Below, in pieces: positions 36,351-48,464 of a stretch of DNA of 64,000 nt. Both the position numbers and the translations under genes were made by a program. Under the pieces are notes generated by a model that was not told where the DNA came from, did not search any database, and saw only the letters and a program-made list of their open reading frames with translations. Where the stretch lies: assembly GCA_963514095.1 (NCBI GenBank), contig OY741268.1, positions 27,817,715 through 27,881,714 of the forward strand, written 5' to 3'. This DNA comes from Eutrigla gurnardus. Its lineage: Eukaryota > Chordata > Actinopteri > Perciformes > Triglidae. Position 1 is the first letter of the stretch, and the number at the start of each line of letters is the position of its first letter.

Positions 36351-38245
36351 TCCTCGCTCTCTTTGTACCTCTATCTCTCTCCACCATCTATTCTACGCTC
36401 CTGTCGGAATACCAAGCAGCCCCTCATCCTTCCTCCTGTTCCACCCGTCTTCCCACAGTCCTGTCCTCTTGTGCACACTATATATGTATAAATATATAAA
36501 TATATATATGTATGAACGCTCCCGCTCTCCATACTGTAATCTCTACGGGAACATTACATGCATAATCTACTTCATAATAAGGCTCTAGTTGGCCCCGGAT
36601 GCCTGGTTAGGATAGGAAGGGAGATGTGTTAATTAGACTCATTTACAGCAGCAGCTAGTAAAGAGCGGGACCCCTTCACAGGCGACCTGCTTCTCCTTGA
36701 GAGGGGGTCACCCATCAAAGTTTCACACAGGGGGGGGGGGAGGTAGGGGTAGGTAGTACTGGGGGACTTGTTTTAGTCCGCTGGTAGTTGTAATGGGAAC
36801 TGTTGGTGTGTGTGTGTGGAAATAGCGTCTCTGGCGTGCCGTCGCCGAGACAGAGAGCTTCTAGTACCCTGATTTATGACCACGGCGGAGAATTGAGTGC
36901 TTCATAAAGATTTGCCGCTGGCTTGAGATGGAGTAATCAGCGAAGTGATCTGACTTTGGTGGATGACGGCTCCTCAACCGGTTGTAAAGTCACTCACTTT
37001 GTTGTTGTTTTTAAATCCGTGGGACAATGCGCGGGACTTTGGCGTTTTGACTCTCTCTGAACCCCCCCTCCCCCCTCCGTCAAGGTCATATGGATTAGAA
37101 ATGATTGGGTTTCCAATACTCTACTGGGGGAGTTCTGCATGATGAATCATCACTCCGCTCCAAATCGACACCAATTAAGGAGGGTTTGTGTATTCCGCTG
37201 TGGGACACGCTGTGGATGTTCGCTTGGAACAAGCTTCTCTTTTTTTTGTTACCCCCCCTTTCTCTTCTCACAGGCAACAGTGGCATTTGCAGGGGAGGGG
37301 TGGGATTAGTATAATATAAGTGTGTGTTTGTGTGGGTCCTGCTGTTTTATTTGCACGCTCATGTGTGTGGCGTGTTGGTGGAGTGTTTACCGTGTGGCCC
37401 CCGGCTCCTGTTTGTTGCTCCGTGTCTGGAAGGCGTGCTATATGAAAAGTGAGGTTGAGGAGCCCGGTGCCGGAGCCAGTGAATTCATTTGCATTCATTC
37501 CGCTGCCTGTCTCTCCTCAGAGCCCATTCTAATTACCAGCAGCTCAGGTCTGCTACAACACTGCGCATACTCTCTGTCTCGGCTGCTGCTGGTGGTGCAT
37601 TCCTGTAGCTTTGATACTACTCTCTCTTTAGCCTGCCAGAAATCTCTTCATGTTGGTTTGTTTGCTGTCAAGCTCGGGCACTTCCTCCTGTTTTTAGTGT
37701 CGGGGAGTCGGAAGGAAATATAGTGTATATGCATGTGTGCGCAAGCGAAACTCCTCCATGCGCCGCAGCCTGTGTGTGTGTGTGTGTGTTTGCTGTGATT
37801 GTTTTGGGGTTGAGGGAGATGTGGCGTGTTTTGCGTATATAGGAGAGAGAGAGGGAGAGCAGAGGGGGAAAGAATCATGGGGCTTGTAAAAGATGAATGT
37901 GTGCACTAATCACCGTAATGGCCATTGTGCCGTTTCACCTCCTGAGTTTCAAACACCTTGTCACGCCCTCTTCCTGGTGATGCAAATTTCACTACCGCGG
38001 CTCATAACTCACATGACATCACGCCACCCACTGAGCATGCTCCACAGAGCTCTGCATGTGCATACTTATACACACACACACACGTAAACACACACACACA
38101 GGAACACCTGCACGGCTTGTGGCAGGTGGCAATGACCGGCCGCCCTGCAGCACTGACAAGGTCACGAAGGATCAGGACGCTGCTGTGCTCTCAGGAGAGA
38201 CGAGCTGAGCTCAGCTCAGCTGGCAGTTATTCCAATACAAACCCA

Positions 38246-38455
38246 GGGCAGAACCTGCACCGGCAGAACCTGCACCAGCAGAACCTGCACCGACAAAACC
38301 TGCACCGGCAGAACCTGCACCGGCAAAACCTGCACCGGCAGAACCTGCACCGGCAAAACCTGCACCGGCAAAACCTGCTCCGGCAGAACCTGCTCCCACA
38401 AAACCTGCACTGGAAGAACCTGCACTGGCAGAACCTGCACTGGCAGAACCTGCAC
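38246..38455. repeat. 15-bp minisatellite, 14 units
   Basis: Fourteen tandem units of the form CGGCAGAACCTGCAC, 210 bp in all, with point variants. CAG and CAA alternate at the second triplet in units 5-8. CTGCTC replaces CTGCAC in units 9 and 10. The last three units begin with T. The 15-bp period and lack of stops keep long frames open on both strands (QNLHR repeats on plus; AGAGSAG-, VLPVQ- and CRFCR-like repeats on minus). A protein-coding role is unlikely because the frames start and stop in unrelated flank. Confidence 0.93.
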
Positions 38456-39119
38456 CGGCCTCCGCTGGACAGCTGCCAGAATTCATCACTATCAGAAAAG
38501 TTCGGCACGTCTGCAAGACGTCGGCAGATTAATTACAAGTTTGAAATCTTTTAAATAGCAAAATAAGAAAAAGGGGAAGGGCTCTCTTCTGGAGAGCGTG
38601 ATTGGGAGTGCGGGGGAGGGGAGGGAGGGGGCGCCCCTGCAGTGAAGCGTTTGCATACACGACGCTAAGCTTCTCGCTGTCGAGCCGACAGAAGAAGCGA
38701 GGCTCGGGAGGCTCGGCGCCATCTCCGGGGAAATGCTACTTTCAGAATCACCTGCAGCCTAAACATGATCGCAGAGATGCTCCGCAGTTGTTTTTCCAAG
38801 ACGGGGGTACAAACAAGCAATTACACAAGCGCGCACGTGGATACACACCTACACACACACACATGTGCACACACGTTGAGTGAGTCCTCCGGTATGAAAA
38901 AGCCAAATGATGCATGGCAGCTCATTATCAGGCTCTGTATGAAAATTGACTGCGTTCCGTATGAGAGGGGGGAAAAGCTCTTAGAGGCCTTCGTTTTTTT
39001 TTCTCTTGGTTTGTATTTTCTTGCTTTAATTGGACGACGCGATTGTGTCACTTTGTTAAATGGAGATCCCACCGTTTATCCCCCGTGTCTGCAGAGATGA
39101 ATCAATGGCGGGTTTCTTT

Positions 39120-39420
39120 TTATTCTAATTGCTGATTCAGAGCCCACTGTCATCAGCGTAATTATCAGCGTTTCTGTCCGCCATCGCTGCCATTTTCATC
39201 ATCATTGTTACCACTGTTATTACCGATGCTATCGCCATTATCTTTTGTTATTTTCATCGCCTCGGGCGCCATTATCAGTAACATTATTTTCATCGTCAGG
39301 GCCCATGATCATTAGCCGTATTAGTCCGCTTTATTATACATTTTTCCGTTCTATGCCATTATCAATATTACCATCCTTCACAGCGACTTCATCAGCAGCC
39401 GGCCAATGAGAGGACTCATA
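39120..39420. repeat. Degenerate triplet-like stretch (CAT/ATT/ATC words)
   Basis: Words such as CATCATCATTGTTACCACTG and GCCATTATC recur with loose three-base periodicity for about 300 bases, with no pure repeat. It may be an old, mutated trinucleotide microsatellite. Confidence 0.45.
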
Positions 39421-40649
39421 TTGGAACTTATAATGGGGGTAATGTGTTATCTCTTGGTCAGGAACTCTGTTAAGACAGAGACAGATGGTCAGCTAGGGCA
39501 GGATCCCATCTCATTACTGCCAAAAAAGAAGACGAAGAAGAACGAAACCCAGTGAGTTTCTAATTTCAGTTGTCTGACCTTTTTATGGGGTTAATTATTT
39601 ATTTCATCGCTGCACAGCAGTGGAATAAACTTTGTGGCAATTTAATGCAAGTCAATTAAGAAGCGAGATGGATGAAAAGCTATCCTGGGGGAAATTATTA
39701 AGCTTTTATTTTTAGAGTGGGGTGGATGATGTGTTTTTTTTCCTTGCTGGGCTCAGTCCAACAATAGTGTTAAATGTTCTCTAAAACGATCACAGGCCTC
39801 TGTTAGACAGACCGGTTTGATATTGTTGAGGTCAGGCTCTATGGATTTTATACAGCTTTCCTTTTAATACAAAATTAGCTGGAGCTGTAGCGCTGGGCAC
39901 CATAATGAAGAGAGGGGGAGTTAGCAAACACGGAGAGGGAAGAAGACGAGGAATCCTGGACAAATATTAGCCTTTAATATTATTGTGGCTGGTGTTTTTA
40001 TGGTCTACTACACAGCAAACCAAGAGGTCTCTTCTTATTAAAGAAGCTACACATTCTGTTGTTGCAGCGTCCACACTTTAGGGACCGTGTGAAAAGTATT
40101 GGGATGGGCAGAGGGACCCGAATCTTACTTTTATTTAATAAAAAAAAAGAGGAAAAAATGTTTGCTGCATTATTAATATTTTCCTCTTTGACGTTGAAAG
40201 AAAAAAAATGCAAACTGCACTTAAATATCTTGAAATAAACAAAACAGCAGTCATTAGAGCCACTAAGGCGCATAAACAGAGGTGATTTTTATGAGGAAAA
40301 ATAAGGAAAATAAAGCCCAGAGACGAGAGACAGAAACTTATCATATTTTGTAAATATTTGATTTTTCATTAAAAAAACAACTTGCATAATAAAACATCTG
40401 CTAAAAAAAAGACGTCCCTCCTCCCCCCGTCCTCGCCAATCATTTTAGCACAGTCCCTCGTTGTCCATCATTACAACTTCTTAACTTTCTCTGCCTAATT
40501 AGAAGAACGCCGTGCATGGGTGGAGCCGAACATCTGGCGGATGCATCCTGACGGAAAAGTAGAGCGCTTTAATGACGAGCATGATGAGGCGCTTTGTGAA
40601 CACGATTATTTTTACGCATTTTATTCATTTTTCAGTCAAGCAGTTTTAT

Positions 40650-40652
<3 letters not shown>

Positions 40653-40695
<43 letters not shown>
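40653..40695. repeat. (GT)n microsatellite
   Basis: About 21 GT units. Confidence 0.95.
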
Positions 40696-40699
<4 letters not shown>

Positions 40700-43531
40700 C
40701 TGAGTCATGTTTTAAATTGACTCTCCTCTCATGACATTAGTATGACGTGGCTTTCAACACCGTTATTGTTCCTGTCTGTGCTATTTTAGGTCCATCTCAC
40801 CTGCAGTAATGCATTTTTAATACCTGGTCCAAAAACCTGTTATATATATATTTCCTAGTAACCGCTCCCCCTCCCTCCTCCTCCCCTGATCTCCCCTTCC
40901 GCTGGCTATATAACACTTTCCCTCATATCTCGCTTATGTAACCAAAAGCTGATGATTCCAGGAAAAGTGTCTCATAAGCGACCTTCCAAACGGGTCTTTT
41001 CTGGAGGACTAAGTCCCAGGAGTGACTCGAGGGCGGAGGATGTTCAACCCCGCCACGACTGTCATCTAAAACTGTCGCGGCCCCTCCTCTGGCCCCCGTC
41101 TGCTCCCCCGTGGGGGTTTGGTTTGATGTTTTTGAACTACCGGCTAGTATATTGCACGGCCCCCTCTGTCCTACATCGCCAAGGCCTATTTAGATGACAT
41201 CCGCCATTTAACACAACATCAGAGCTGGCGTTTCACGGGACTTTGTGTGGAAGCGTGAGGGAGGAGGGAGGGAGGAAGGGGGGGAGTCAGAGAGAGTTTC
41301 TCTGCTTGTGTGGAGTCAGTTTGTGGATCTTTGGGAGACCCAAAAGCTGCCTTTCGCTATAAGCCTCCTAAAGCACCATCTGGCAGCCCGGGCCCCTGTG
41401 TCACCCTCCTCACCAAGATTACATTCTCCCCTGGCCCTCAATCCATGTCCTCTCTCCCCCCTCCTCCCCCCTCCACTTTACACTCTTCTCCCTCGCCAGG
41501 CAACACAAACATAGAAAAGTGAAGATGTGGCGACGGCGTACCCAGGTTTCTCTAAGAAGTCTAAATTAATAATGAACTAGAAGTCATTTGAGACGTAAGA
41601 GGCAGAAATAATTTGGATTTATTATTTGGGGTTTCAAAACAATTGCCAGCCATCTGTTTTGAAAAGCACTTCTCCTTCTTATTTTTTTTCAACTCCTGCC
41701 CATTGTAAGAATATTGCAGAGAGATTGTCACTCAGACTTTATAGGTATTTCTATAAATGTCTCTGCAGATGAAGTTACGGCTGAAAAATACAGTTTAAAA
41801 CATGTTGCTGTGAAAATGTTTGCGTAATGACTTAATAATAACCCTGAAGGTGTGTTCACACAAAATGTGTTGGGAATATTTTCTATACGCAGCGCTGAGG
41901 GAGGGACACCGACAATGTTTCATCAAGCGTGGCTGAAATCATTGCAATTGCTGCTTCGTATGTTGTGGAAACACCAGACGCCCTCATGTCTGAGTTCATA
42001 ACATCACTGAGCTGTATTTACTGTGAATGGCAAGACACACATCGGCTGGTTTACTACAGCGGAACACAAAATATACTGTTCTGTTGTGATTTAATTGCTA
42101 TAAGCAGATAAAAATGATGCCGAAATAACGACAGAATGAAGCTGATTTGTAAAAAATCAGAAGTCGTGTTTTGTTAGGTCCGTCTTCAAGACGATAAGCA
42201 AACAACTGTTAAAATGCTGGTTTTCTGAATGGAGTTTGGCTCGATCGGAGGTAGGCTACGCTAACACCGTAGCTGCTCCTTCAACACGGTCTCTGGACTT
42301 ATATGAGGTTCTAGCGTAGACCTCTGGGAGACCACAGACCGCTACCATGGTCTCCATTTTTGATTCAGTGAAGACAGGAGGAGAATCTTCATGTGGATTT
42401 TATGAAATCGCCTCATAGACGTCGGGTTTTGTTGCAAAAACACCTTAAAGCTTCTCTCCACTTCACACCGGTACATGGAGTTTAAAAGACATTTACCCGG
42501 CGGAGGCAGTCTAACCAAGAGAGTGGCAATATGGGAAGCATAGGATCCATCATTTTCTGAGTTTTCATTAACACAGACTTACAGAAGTATTTCTCCAGTG
42601 TGGCAGAGACACTTTTATGTCATTAAAAGGCTCTTGAGTGCGTCCTCCATCAGCGCTGGCAGCCTTTAGAGCGAGCATTAGCATTAAAGAGTCGGCAACG
42701 CTGCTGATGTGTTTGGATTCAGAGTCACACCTGAGGCTGACAGGTGCACGGCGCGATGCCTCAGAGAGTCTGGCAGAAAGGTTCACGGCGGCCGTACAGT
42801 CGTCGACTGAAAGAGTCCGAGTTAAGTCCGAGGTCGGCAAGGTTGTGTTCGAGAGAAGAGTTGATTTGAAATGCCTCGAGCACAACCAGAGTGCAACTTT
42901 CCAACTCGAGTGTGGAGCTCTGGGAATGCAAACAAAACATGCTTTTTTCTTTCTTTTTTTTTGCAACAAACACTAAAAACATGCAGTATTCAAAAAAAAT
43001 GTAAGCAAGGGATTTCTGGTTGGACTCAAAGGACTTCCAGTTACTGATGAATCGGAAGAAAAAATCTAAATTAAAAAAAAAAGTGAAGCACCACTTTAAA
43101 GCTCCCGATGCATCACAATGAAACGCGATACAGTAGTGCTCTGGAAATGTCAGTTTTCCCCTAAGTGTGTCATTTTGAATACTCAGAGGTGGCTCCGACA
43201 GAAATAACTTCCACTGTCTACATCCATTAGTTGAGACTAAACAGCACCTTCAGGTGATGACACAAATACACTTCCTGTCACTTTCACAGGTCTCGTATGG
43301 AGTCATAGTCGAGGTAAATGTGACACATCCAACATTCACAAACTAGTCATTTAAGTTTCATATCGCATAGGAAATGTTTGTTATTAACAAACTTAATATT
43401 ACAGTTTCACATATACAGCAAATCAGACATGTACTCACCATGAAATTGGCTTTTGACAATACATTGAAAAGAAATAAATCTGGGGGAAAATAAATTCCAG
43501 TGTAACATACCATATATATCAATATACATAT

Positions 43532-44005
43532 TAGGGGTGGGTAAAAATATCGATACGGCAATATGTCGCGATACTTTGCCGCCCAATAAAATACCGCCAC
43601 ATATATACATTTTTCAACTCCAAAGATAGATTTTTTTCATGTTTGCACATATACCTTTACATTATTTTTATATAACCTCTTCAGTTCAGTGACACAAAAG
43701 GAGAAACATTATTATTTATTATTATTTTATTATTTATTATTTTGTGCATTGTCAGTCAGGGTACTTTATCCTTTTTCATTTTATTTTCAATATTTATTCC
43801 AGTGAATTTCATGGGAATTTATAAAATGGAGAGGCTGTTTTGAATGAAATAGTTTTGACTCAATTTGTCCTCTAATCAATAGCATCTGATGTACATATAC
43901 AGGTACTTGTGTTTTCATCTTTATTTATATCGCAATATCGTGATACGTATCGTGACCAAAGTATCGTGATACATATCGTGAGGTTCTTGCCAATACTCAC
44001 CCCTA
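43532..44005 (+). mobile_element. hAT-like MITE, copy 3 (longer variant)
   Basis: Same family and orientation as copy 1, 474 bp, with ends TAGGGGTGGGTAAAAATATC and CAATACTCACCCCTA. It holds an extra AT-rich segment at about 43650-43765 that the other copies lack. The flanks ATACATAT and ATTTTTAT match at only 5 of 8 positions, and the right flank runs into a (TA)n tract, so the duplication is uncertain here. Confidence 0.83.

Positions 44006-44009
<4 letters not shown>

Positions 44010-44072
<63 letters not shown>
44010..44072. repeat. (TA)n microsatellite next to MITE copy 3
   Basis: About 30 TA units starting five bases after the MITE end. Confidence 0.95.
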
Positions 44073-45299
44073 GGAGAGTTTTTTGAGTCCATACATTTGA
44101 GAGATTTGAGATAATTCTGGAATTCAATTTGGAAAGCGATAAAGTTGGGGATAGATTTGTTACCTTACATCTGTGCAAACAAATTTCACGTATAAAATCA
44201 TCAAGTTAAACGTGCTAAAAATATCACGTTGCAAATGTGCGAGAAAATCATCGGCGGAGCAACAAACAGCGACCAGGTTTTGGTGAGAAGCCGCTGCTTG
44301 TTTCCGTGTGATCATGAAATAAACATGCGACGTGATGAGCGACGGCTCGGGTCGCCTCGGCGTGTCAGCTCGCCGGGGAAACGCAGACAAACATTTCATT
44401 ACAACGCTCTCAGATGTGACGAAGACATTTCAGCCATATTGTGAAGATCAATAACCGGCGATGTTGTTGTTTTTTTCTTTTTTGGAAGATGAAAAAACGT
44501 TTCATTTGTCAGTTTACGCCGTCATCTCGGAAGTGCTCCTGTCAAATATGCAGATACACACAAACACACACACACAGGGAACGTCATAACTGCGACTTTA
44601 ACAATCTTCAGAACGCCATTCCAGCCGGACAGATGGCATCATGGAAATATGACTGTGGAAATGTTTATAGGCCTATTTACAAAACCTGCCGTCACATTCC
44701 TGCCGCGCCGCCACAGCATACATCTCGCAAATGTGAATTACCAGTAACGGAGTCATAAACGCTGATGTGCTGCTGGCATGTCAGCCAACACGTGCTTACT
44801 AAAACAAACCCGGCAATTTAGTGTGAAGAGATCAAAATAATATGATTAGTGTGATAGAAATGCCGTCCCGATAACTGTTTCCTCTGCAATATTTGGAAAA
44901 CATGTCACTTTTAACACCGAATGGCGGCTGAAGTGCAGGAAAGTGTTCGTTAATGATGACTCCTTGCTTTTCCTGCGTTTCCATGTGGAGGGAGTCCTAA
45001 AAGCCTGTGTGATGCTCTCATGAAGAGCGTGGAGATCTCCCATGAGGCTTTGCATTGGTTGATACTAAATTATTGCTGACATTTTTGACAGCAGATAGAG
45101 TTGCGAGGGCTAAACGCTGTCTGTCTACAGGACTCGGTTCTCCCTCGCCGCTGGTTTCTAACGTTACACTCACTGTCAACGCGGCCGGACCCGGTTGGTC
45201 TTTTGGGATTCGTGATCGTAGACCGGTGCTGCGACCGTATGCCGAGAGCTGCCCCCCCCTTTAAACAGCTGATAACTGACGCCCCGGGATGCTGGACGG

Positions 45300-45990
45300 A
45301 GCGCCTTCGGCTTGCATTATTTGTACTAGCCCGCAGGGGGCGACTGGAAGACAGATTGGATAGTCTTTTGATTAGTTTATGTTCTCACTTAAGTCTTCTT
45401 CAATACAGCATGATGTTCATTTAGTAAATTATGGTCCATTTAGAGAAAAATAGACGATAAAGCAACGTTTTCTTCTTCATTTTTTTATTTATTTATTTCA
45501 AACGATAAAAAGTGATGAAAATAATAAACAAAAGGAAAAATGATATAAATAAAATAAAATACAATAAAATAAAAAGCCAATTTCAACATAATACATATTA
45601 GACTCGCTTGAACGGGGAGGCTTGTCAAGTCCTACCCCCCATTCTTCACCATTAACAAATGCAAAATCCAATAAAATAAACTAAACGAACAGAAAAACCT
45701 GCTCCAATCAAGCTATTAAGAAAATAAGAACAAAAAGAACAGAAAGAAAATAGTAGTAGTTTTTCAAAGATTAAATTAAAATTGCATTTTTTTCATACTT
45801 GTTTCATCGTTTTGTCAAAACTCACAAATGAAAAAACTCATTCTTTTTAAAATAAGTCAGAGCATGATGCTGTTTCAGGTTATATCCCCGTCTCCATTCT
45901 GAAAGGTATGCTTTGGGGGCGGGGCTACCTTGTGATTGACAGGTCTGTTACCACAAGGTTGTCCATGTTTTCATCTTTAACAGCTTTAAC
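45300..45990 (+). repeat. Teleost interspersed repeat family Y, copy C (split by a nested insertion)
   Basis: The left part, about 45300-45464, has GCAGGGGGCGACT, TCTTCTTCAATACAGCATGA, TTTAGTAAATTATGGTCC and ATAAAGCA. The right part resumes at 45905 with GGTATGCTTTGGGGGCGGGG and TGTGATTGACAGGTC. Other copies run continuously from ATAAAGCA to GCTTTAGGG, so 45465-45904 is foreign to the repeat. Confidence 0.78.
45465..45904. mobile_element. 440-bp AT-rich insertion nested in repeat Y copy C
   Basis: It interrupts a repeat whose other copies are continuous at this point. It is A/T-rich with multiple AATAAA words and contains CAAGTCCTACCCCCCATTCT near the middle. It has no open frame, and the terminal repeats are not clear. 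The class is unknown. Confidence 0.6.
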
Positions 45991-46767
45991 AGCCTGTTTC
46001 CATTGTAACATTTGTTTGTTTGGCCCAAAAACTAATTATAGACCTGCATTCATACAGTACTTTTCTAGACCAATCACCCACACACATTACCCATCCATCA
46101 GGCCTTTGGGTGGTCCGGTATCTGGTTCCAGGAGGACTCGCTCCACAGATCCTTATATATTACATATGCACACTCATGAATACACACCAAACTATTCACA
46201 CATCAAACAGGCACACATGCGCGTTTGGAGCCGGCGAAACTGTAATTAGTCGGCGCTCACTTCCAGCAGACGTACACTGGAAGGAGCGAGGGAAAGCAGC
46301 GGGGGGCGGAGACGGGGCGAGGGAGAGTTATAGGGCCAGGGAATGATAAATGATGGATGGAGAGAGCTCTGCTAGACCCCGAGGTTACCCGTGTGAGGGA
46401 GTTACAGCTGGCTAGCTCATTCCGTCGAGCTACAGATCTCATAATAAACATCACATGGGTAGTTTGGGCTGGCGGCTGCAGATTAAGCCGGAGCTGTTAG
46501 CTCTTTAAAGACTGCTCAATGGTGAAGCCAGCCAAGAGCCTATTTATAGGGGCGGCTGGAAAGTGTATGAAAGCAGGTAGGAAGGGAAGGCACCGGACAG
46601 GCACCGTTTCCACGCTGATTTATGTCCCTCAATCAGTGTAATAACAATAAACTGTCATCTAACATGCCACTTTTATTTGTAATTTATGGTACTGCGCTCC
46701 TCATAAAGCTATGTTTATTTCTCTCTCACCCCTCCTCTTCCTCTTCCTTCCTTCTCCCTCTTCACAG

Positions 46768-47011
46768 AGCTGCCCAGCAGTCCAGGTGGTCAGTTCACGT
46801 TCCGCCCGCTGCCGCCGCCGCCCCCGCCACCCCACGCCTGCACGTGCGCCCGCCCGGCGCCGTACACTCAAGTCAGCCTGCAGAGGAAGACCATGCCGAC
46901 GCGGTGCCAGGCCAGCCAGGGGGGGCAGGGGGCCGACACGGGCTCGGGGGCGGACCAGGCACAGCTCCACAACAGCTGGGTGCTCAACAGCAACATTCCC
47001 CTGGAGACCAG
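46768..47011 (+). CDS. tenm1: tenm1 coding exon C: proline-rich part of cytoplasmic domain (residues 179-260)
   Basis: The acceptor is a long C/T tract ending TTCACAG at 46767, and the donor is CCAG|GTGAGA at 47012. Entry is phase 1 and exit is phase 2, so the exon codes Glu179 through the first two bases of Arg260. It contains QFTFRPLP followed by a run of seven prolines in all (residues 194-200), then HACTCAR at 201-207. It ends with NSWVLNSNIPLETR (247-260), a signature shared by all vertebrate teneurins. The proline run after RPL is the kind of SH3-binding site through which the teneurin-1 intracellular domain is reported to bind CAP/ponsin. That binding is family knowledge, not seen here. 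A second AG two bases downstream (46769) would break the frame, so 46767 is the supported acceptor. Residues 208-245 are poorly conserved and Gly/Gln/Ala-rich. Confidence 0.92.
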
Positions 47012-48426
47012 GTGAGAAGCTTTTATTGGTCGTCTTTTGGATTTTTAGAATGAATCATCAGATTATCCTGTGAGGCTCCTGGTTCTGTTTGGATTCATCT
47101 ACCTTTTGACAATAATTCAGAGTCCTAAAGAATACAACCAGGCATCAACTCATCTGGTGGACATATTCTTTTTCATTGGAAATAAACACAAAAAGCTACC
47201 AAATAGAAGCTCGTCATGGCAGGAAATGCATAATTAATGCATTTAATTCAAACAAATGGAACAGAAAAGAGTTGATGATTTAACCTTTTATCCACGTACA
47301 AATAAAACAGATAAGAGCCTACTCTTCGCTGATTGGCCGAGAGAGGTCTCGTGACCTTTTGACCTCACTGAGCCGCATAGCATCGCCATGTTGGACGTCC
47401 GCAGAACTTACCATTTATACTTCCTTACCGGATAAAGGGTTAAAGAAGTTTTTTTACAAGCATCAAATGAAAATATCTCCAAGGCAAACCGCCCCTCCTT
47501 CAACATAATGTCACTTGATTAAAGACACTTCTTTAATCTCACAAACGAGCCTCGTTAGATTAGGAGAGAATTATTTCTCCAGGAGTGCGCGTCGGCACAC
47601 TTGTTTCTTGGAAATATCCGAGTGCGGTGATTAAGAATGCATGTTGGACTAAAGGATTTGTGGGGAAGGACATGTTTTTGCACGTGTAGAGAGCAGCGAG
47701 TGGAACACCAGGCGGGCCTCCTGGGTGTTATTACAGGACTTTTCACACCATCAAAGTCATAACAGATTTTTTTTCGGCTTCTCATCACTTTCTACCCCCC
47801 CGCCGGCGCTGACAGACTTTACCAACGGGGGCCAATATCTGAGTATCTACCTAAAATAAAAGTGTGAGTCACTATCTAGTAGAAATCCTCTTTTCAGGAA
47901 CACATTCCTCCAACAATCGCAGCGCCCAACAATCTTTCCTCACAAATGCTTGCAGACGAGCCGCCGAGAACCTCGTCCCCTTCAAACAGAATTAAGCATT
48001 CGCTTGCTGCATGAGTAATAATTGATCAGAGAATTATTTAGGAGATCCTCATTTGCGAGGCTGCTCTGGAAGGAGAAGCAGCAAGGTGCAAGGAAGAAGA
48101 AGGAAAAAAAAGAATACGTTTGCATGTTTAATGAGCGGCTCGGCTGCGGCAGCTGAATTCTGGTATTATGAGTGAGGATGAGATTGGCAGGCTGCCACAC
48201 CGGAGGAGGAAGGGTTTTTTAATAAGTTATGCATTAGGGCCATAATTAGATCTTACCTCATTTAAAGGAAAGGGAAGAATAAAATTAGATTCAGTGACAA
48301 TTTAAATTAATCATCGGCCAGACACGACTATCAATGTAAAAGACTTGTCAGAAGTGCATTGTAATTACAGCACTTAACGATGTGTTTGCTTTATATGAAA
48401 TTCCACTGTTGATAAGAGTCACGCTT

Positions 48427-48429
<3 letters not shown>

Positions 48430-48458
<29 letters not shown>
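48430..48458. repeat. (GT)n microsatellite
   Basis: Fourteen GT units running into GAGAGAG. Confidence 0.9.

Positions 48459-48464
<6 letters not shown>

Larger units (their letters stand above)
12068..46767 (+). other. tenm1: tenm1 large intron between exons B and C (34.7 kb)
   Basis: GT-AG intron in phase 1, from GTGAGT to CTCTTCACAG. It is filled with simple repeats and dispersed elements that are listed separately, and the rest is unique sequence without convincing genes. The region 16.4-17.7 kb is AT-rich single-copy-looking DNA, and 18.8-19.0 kb is similar. In human teneurin-1 about 19 residues (FKFSPVCC...) lie at this junction. A phase 1-1 microexon of that kind could sit in this intron, but I did not find one by eye. 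Confidence 0.8.

Noticed and set aside
37958..38554. 198-codon plus-strand open frame with 14 QNLHR repeats
   Set aside because: It is produced by a 15-bp minisatellite. Three minus-strand frames are open over the same DNA, and the ends have no gene-like signals.
42568..42969. 133-codon minus-strand open frame and its plus-strand mirror
   Set aside because: Both strands are open over the same DNA and neither matches a family I know.
46770..46775. Alternative acceptor two bases downstream for exon C
   Set aside because: Using the AG at 46768-46769 would shift the frame and destroy the conserved proline-rich and NSWVLNSNIPLETR blocks.
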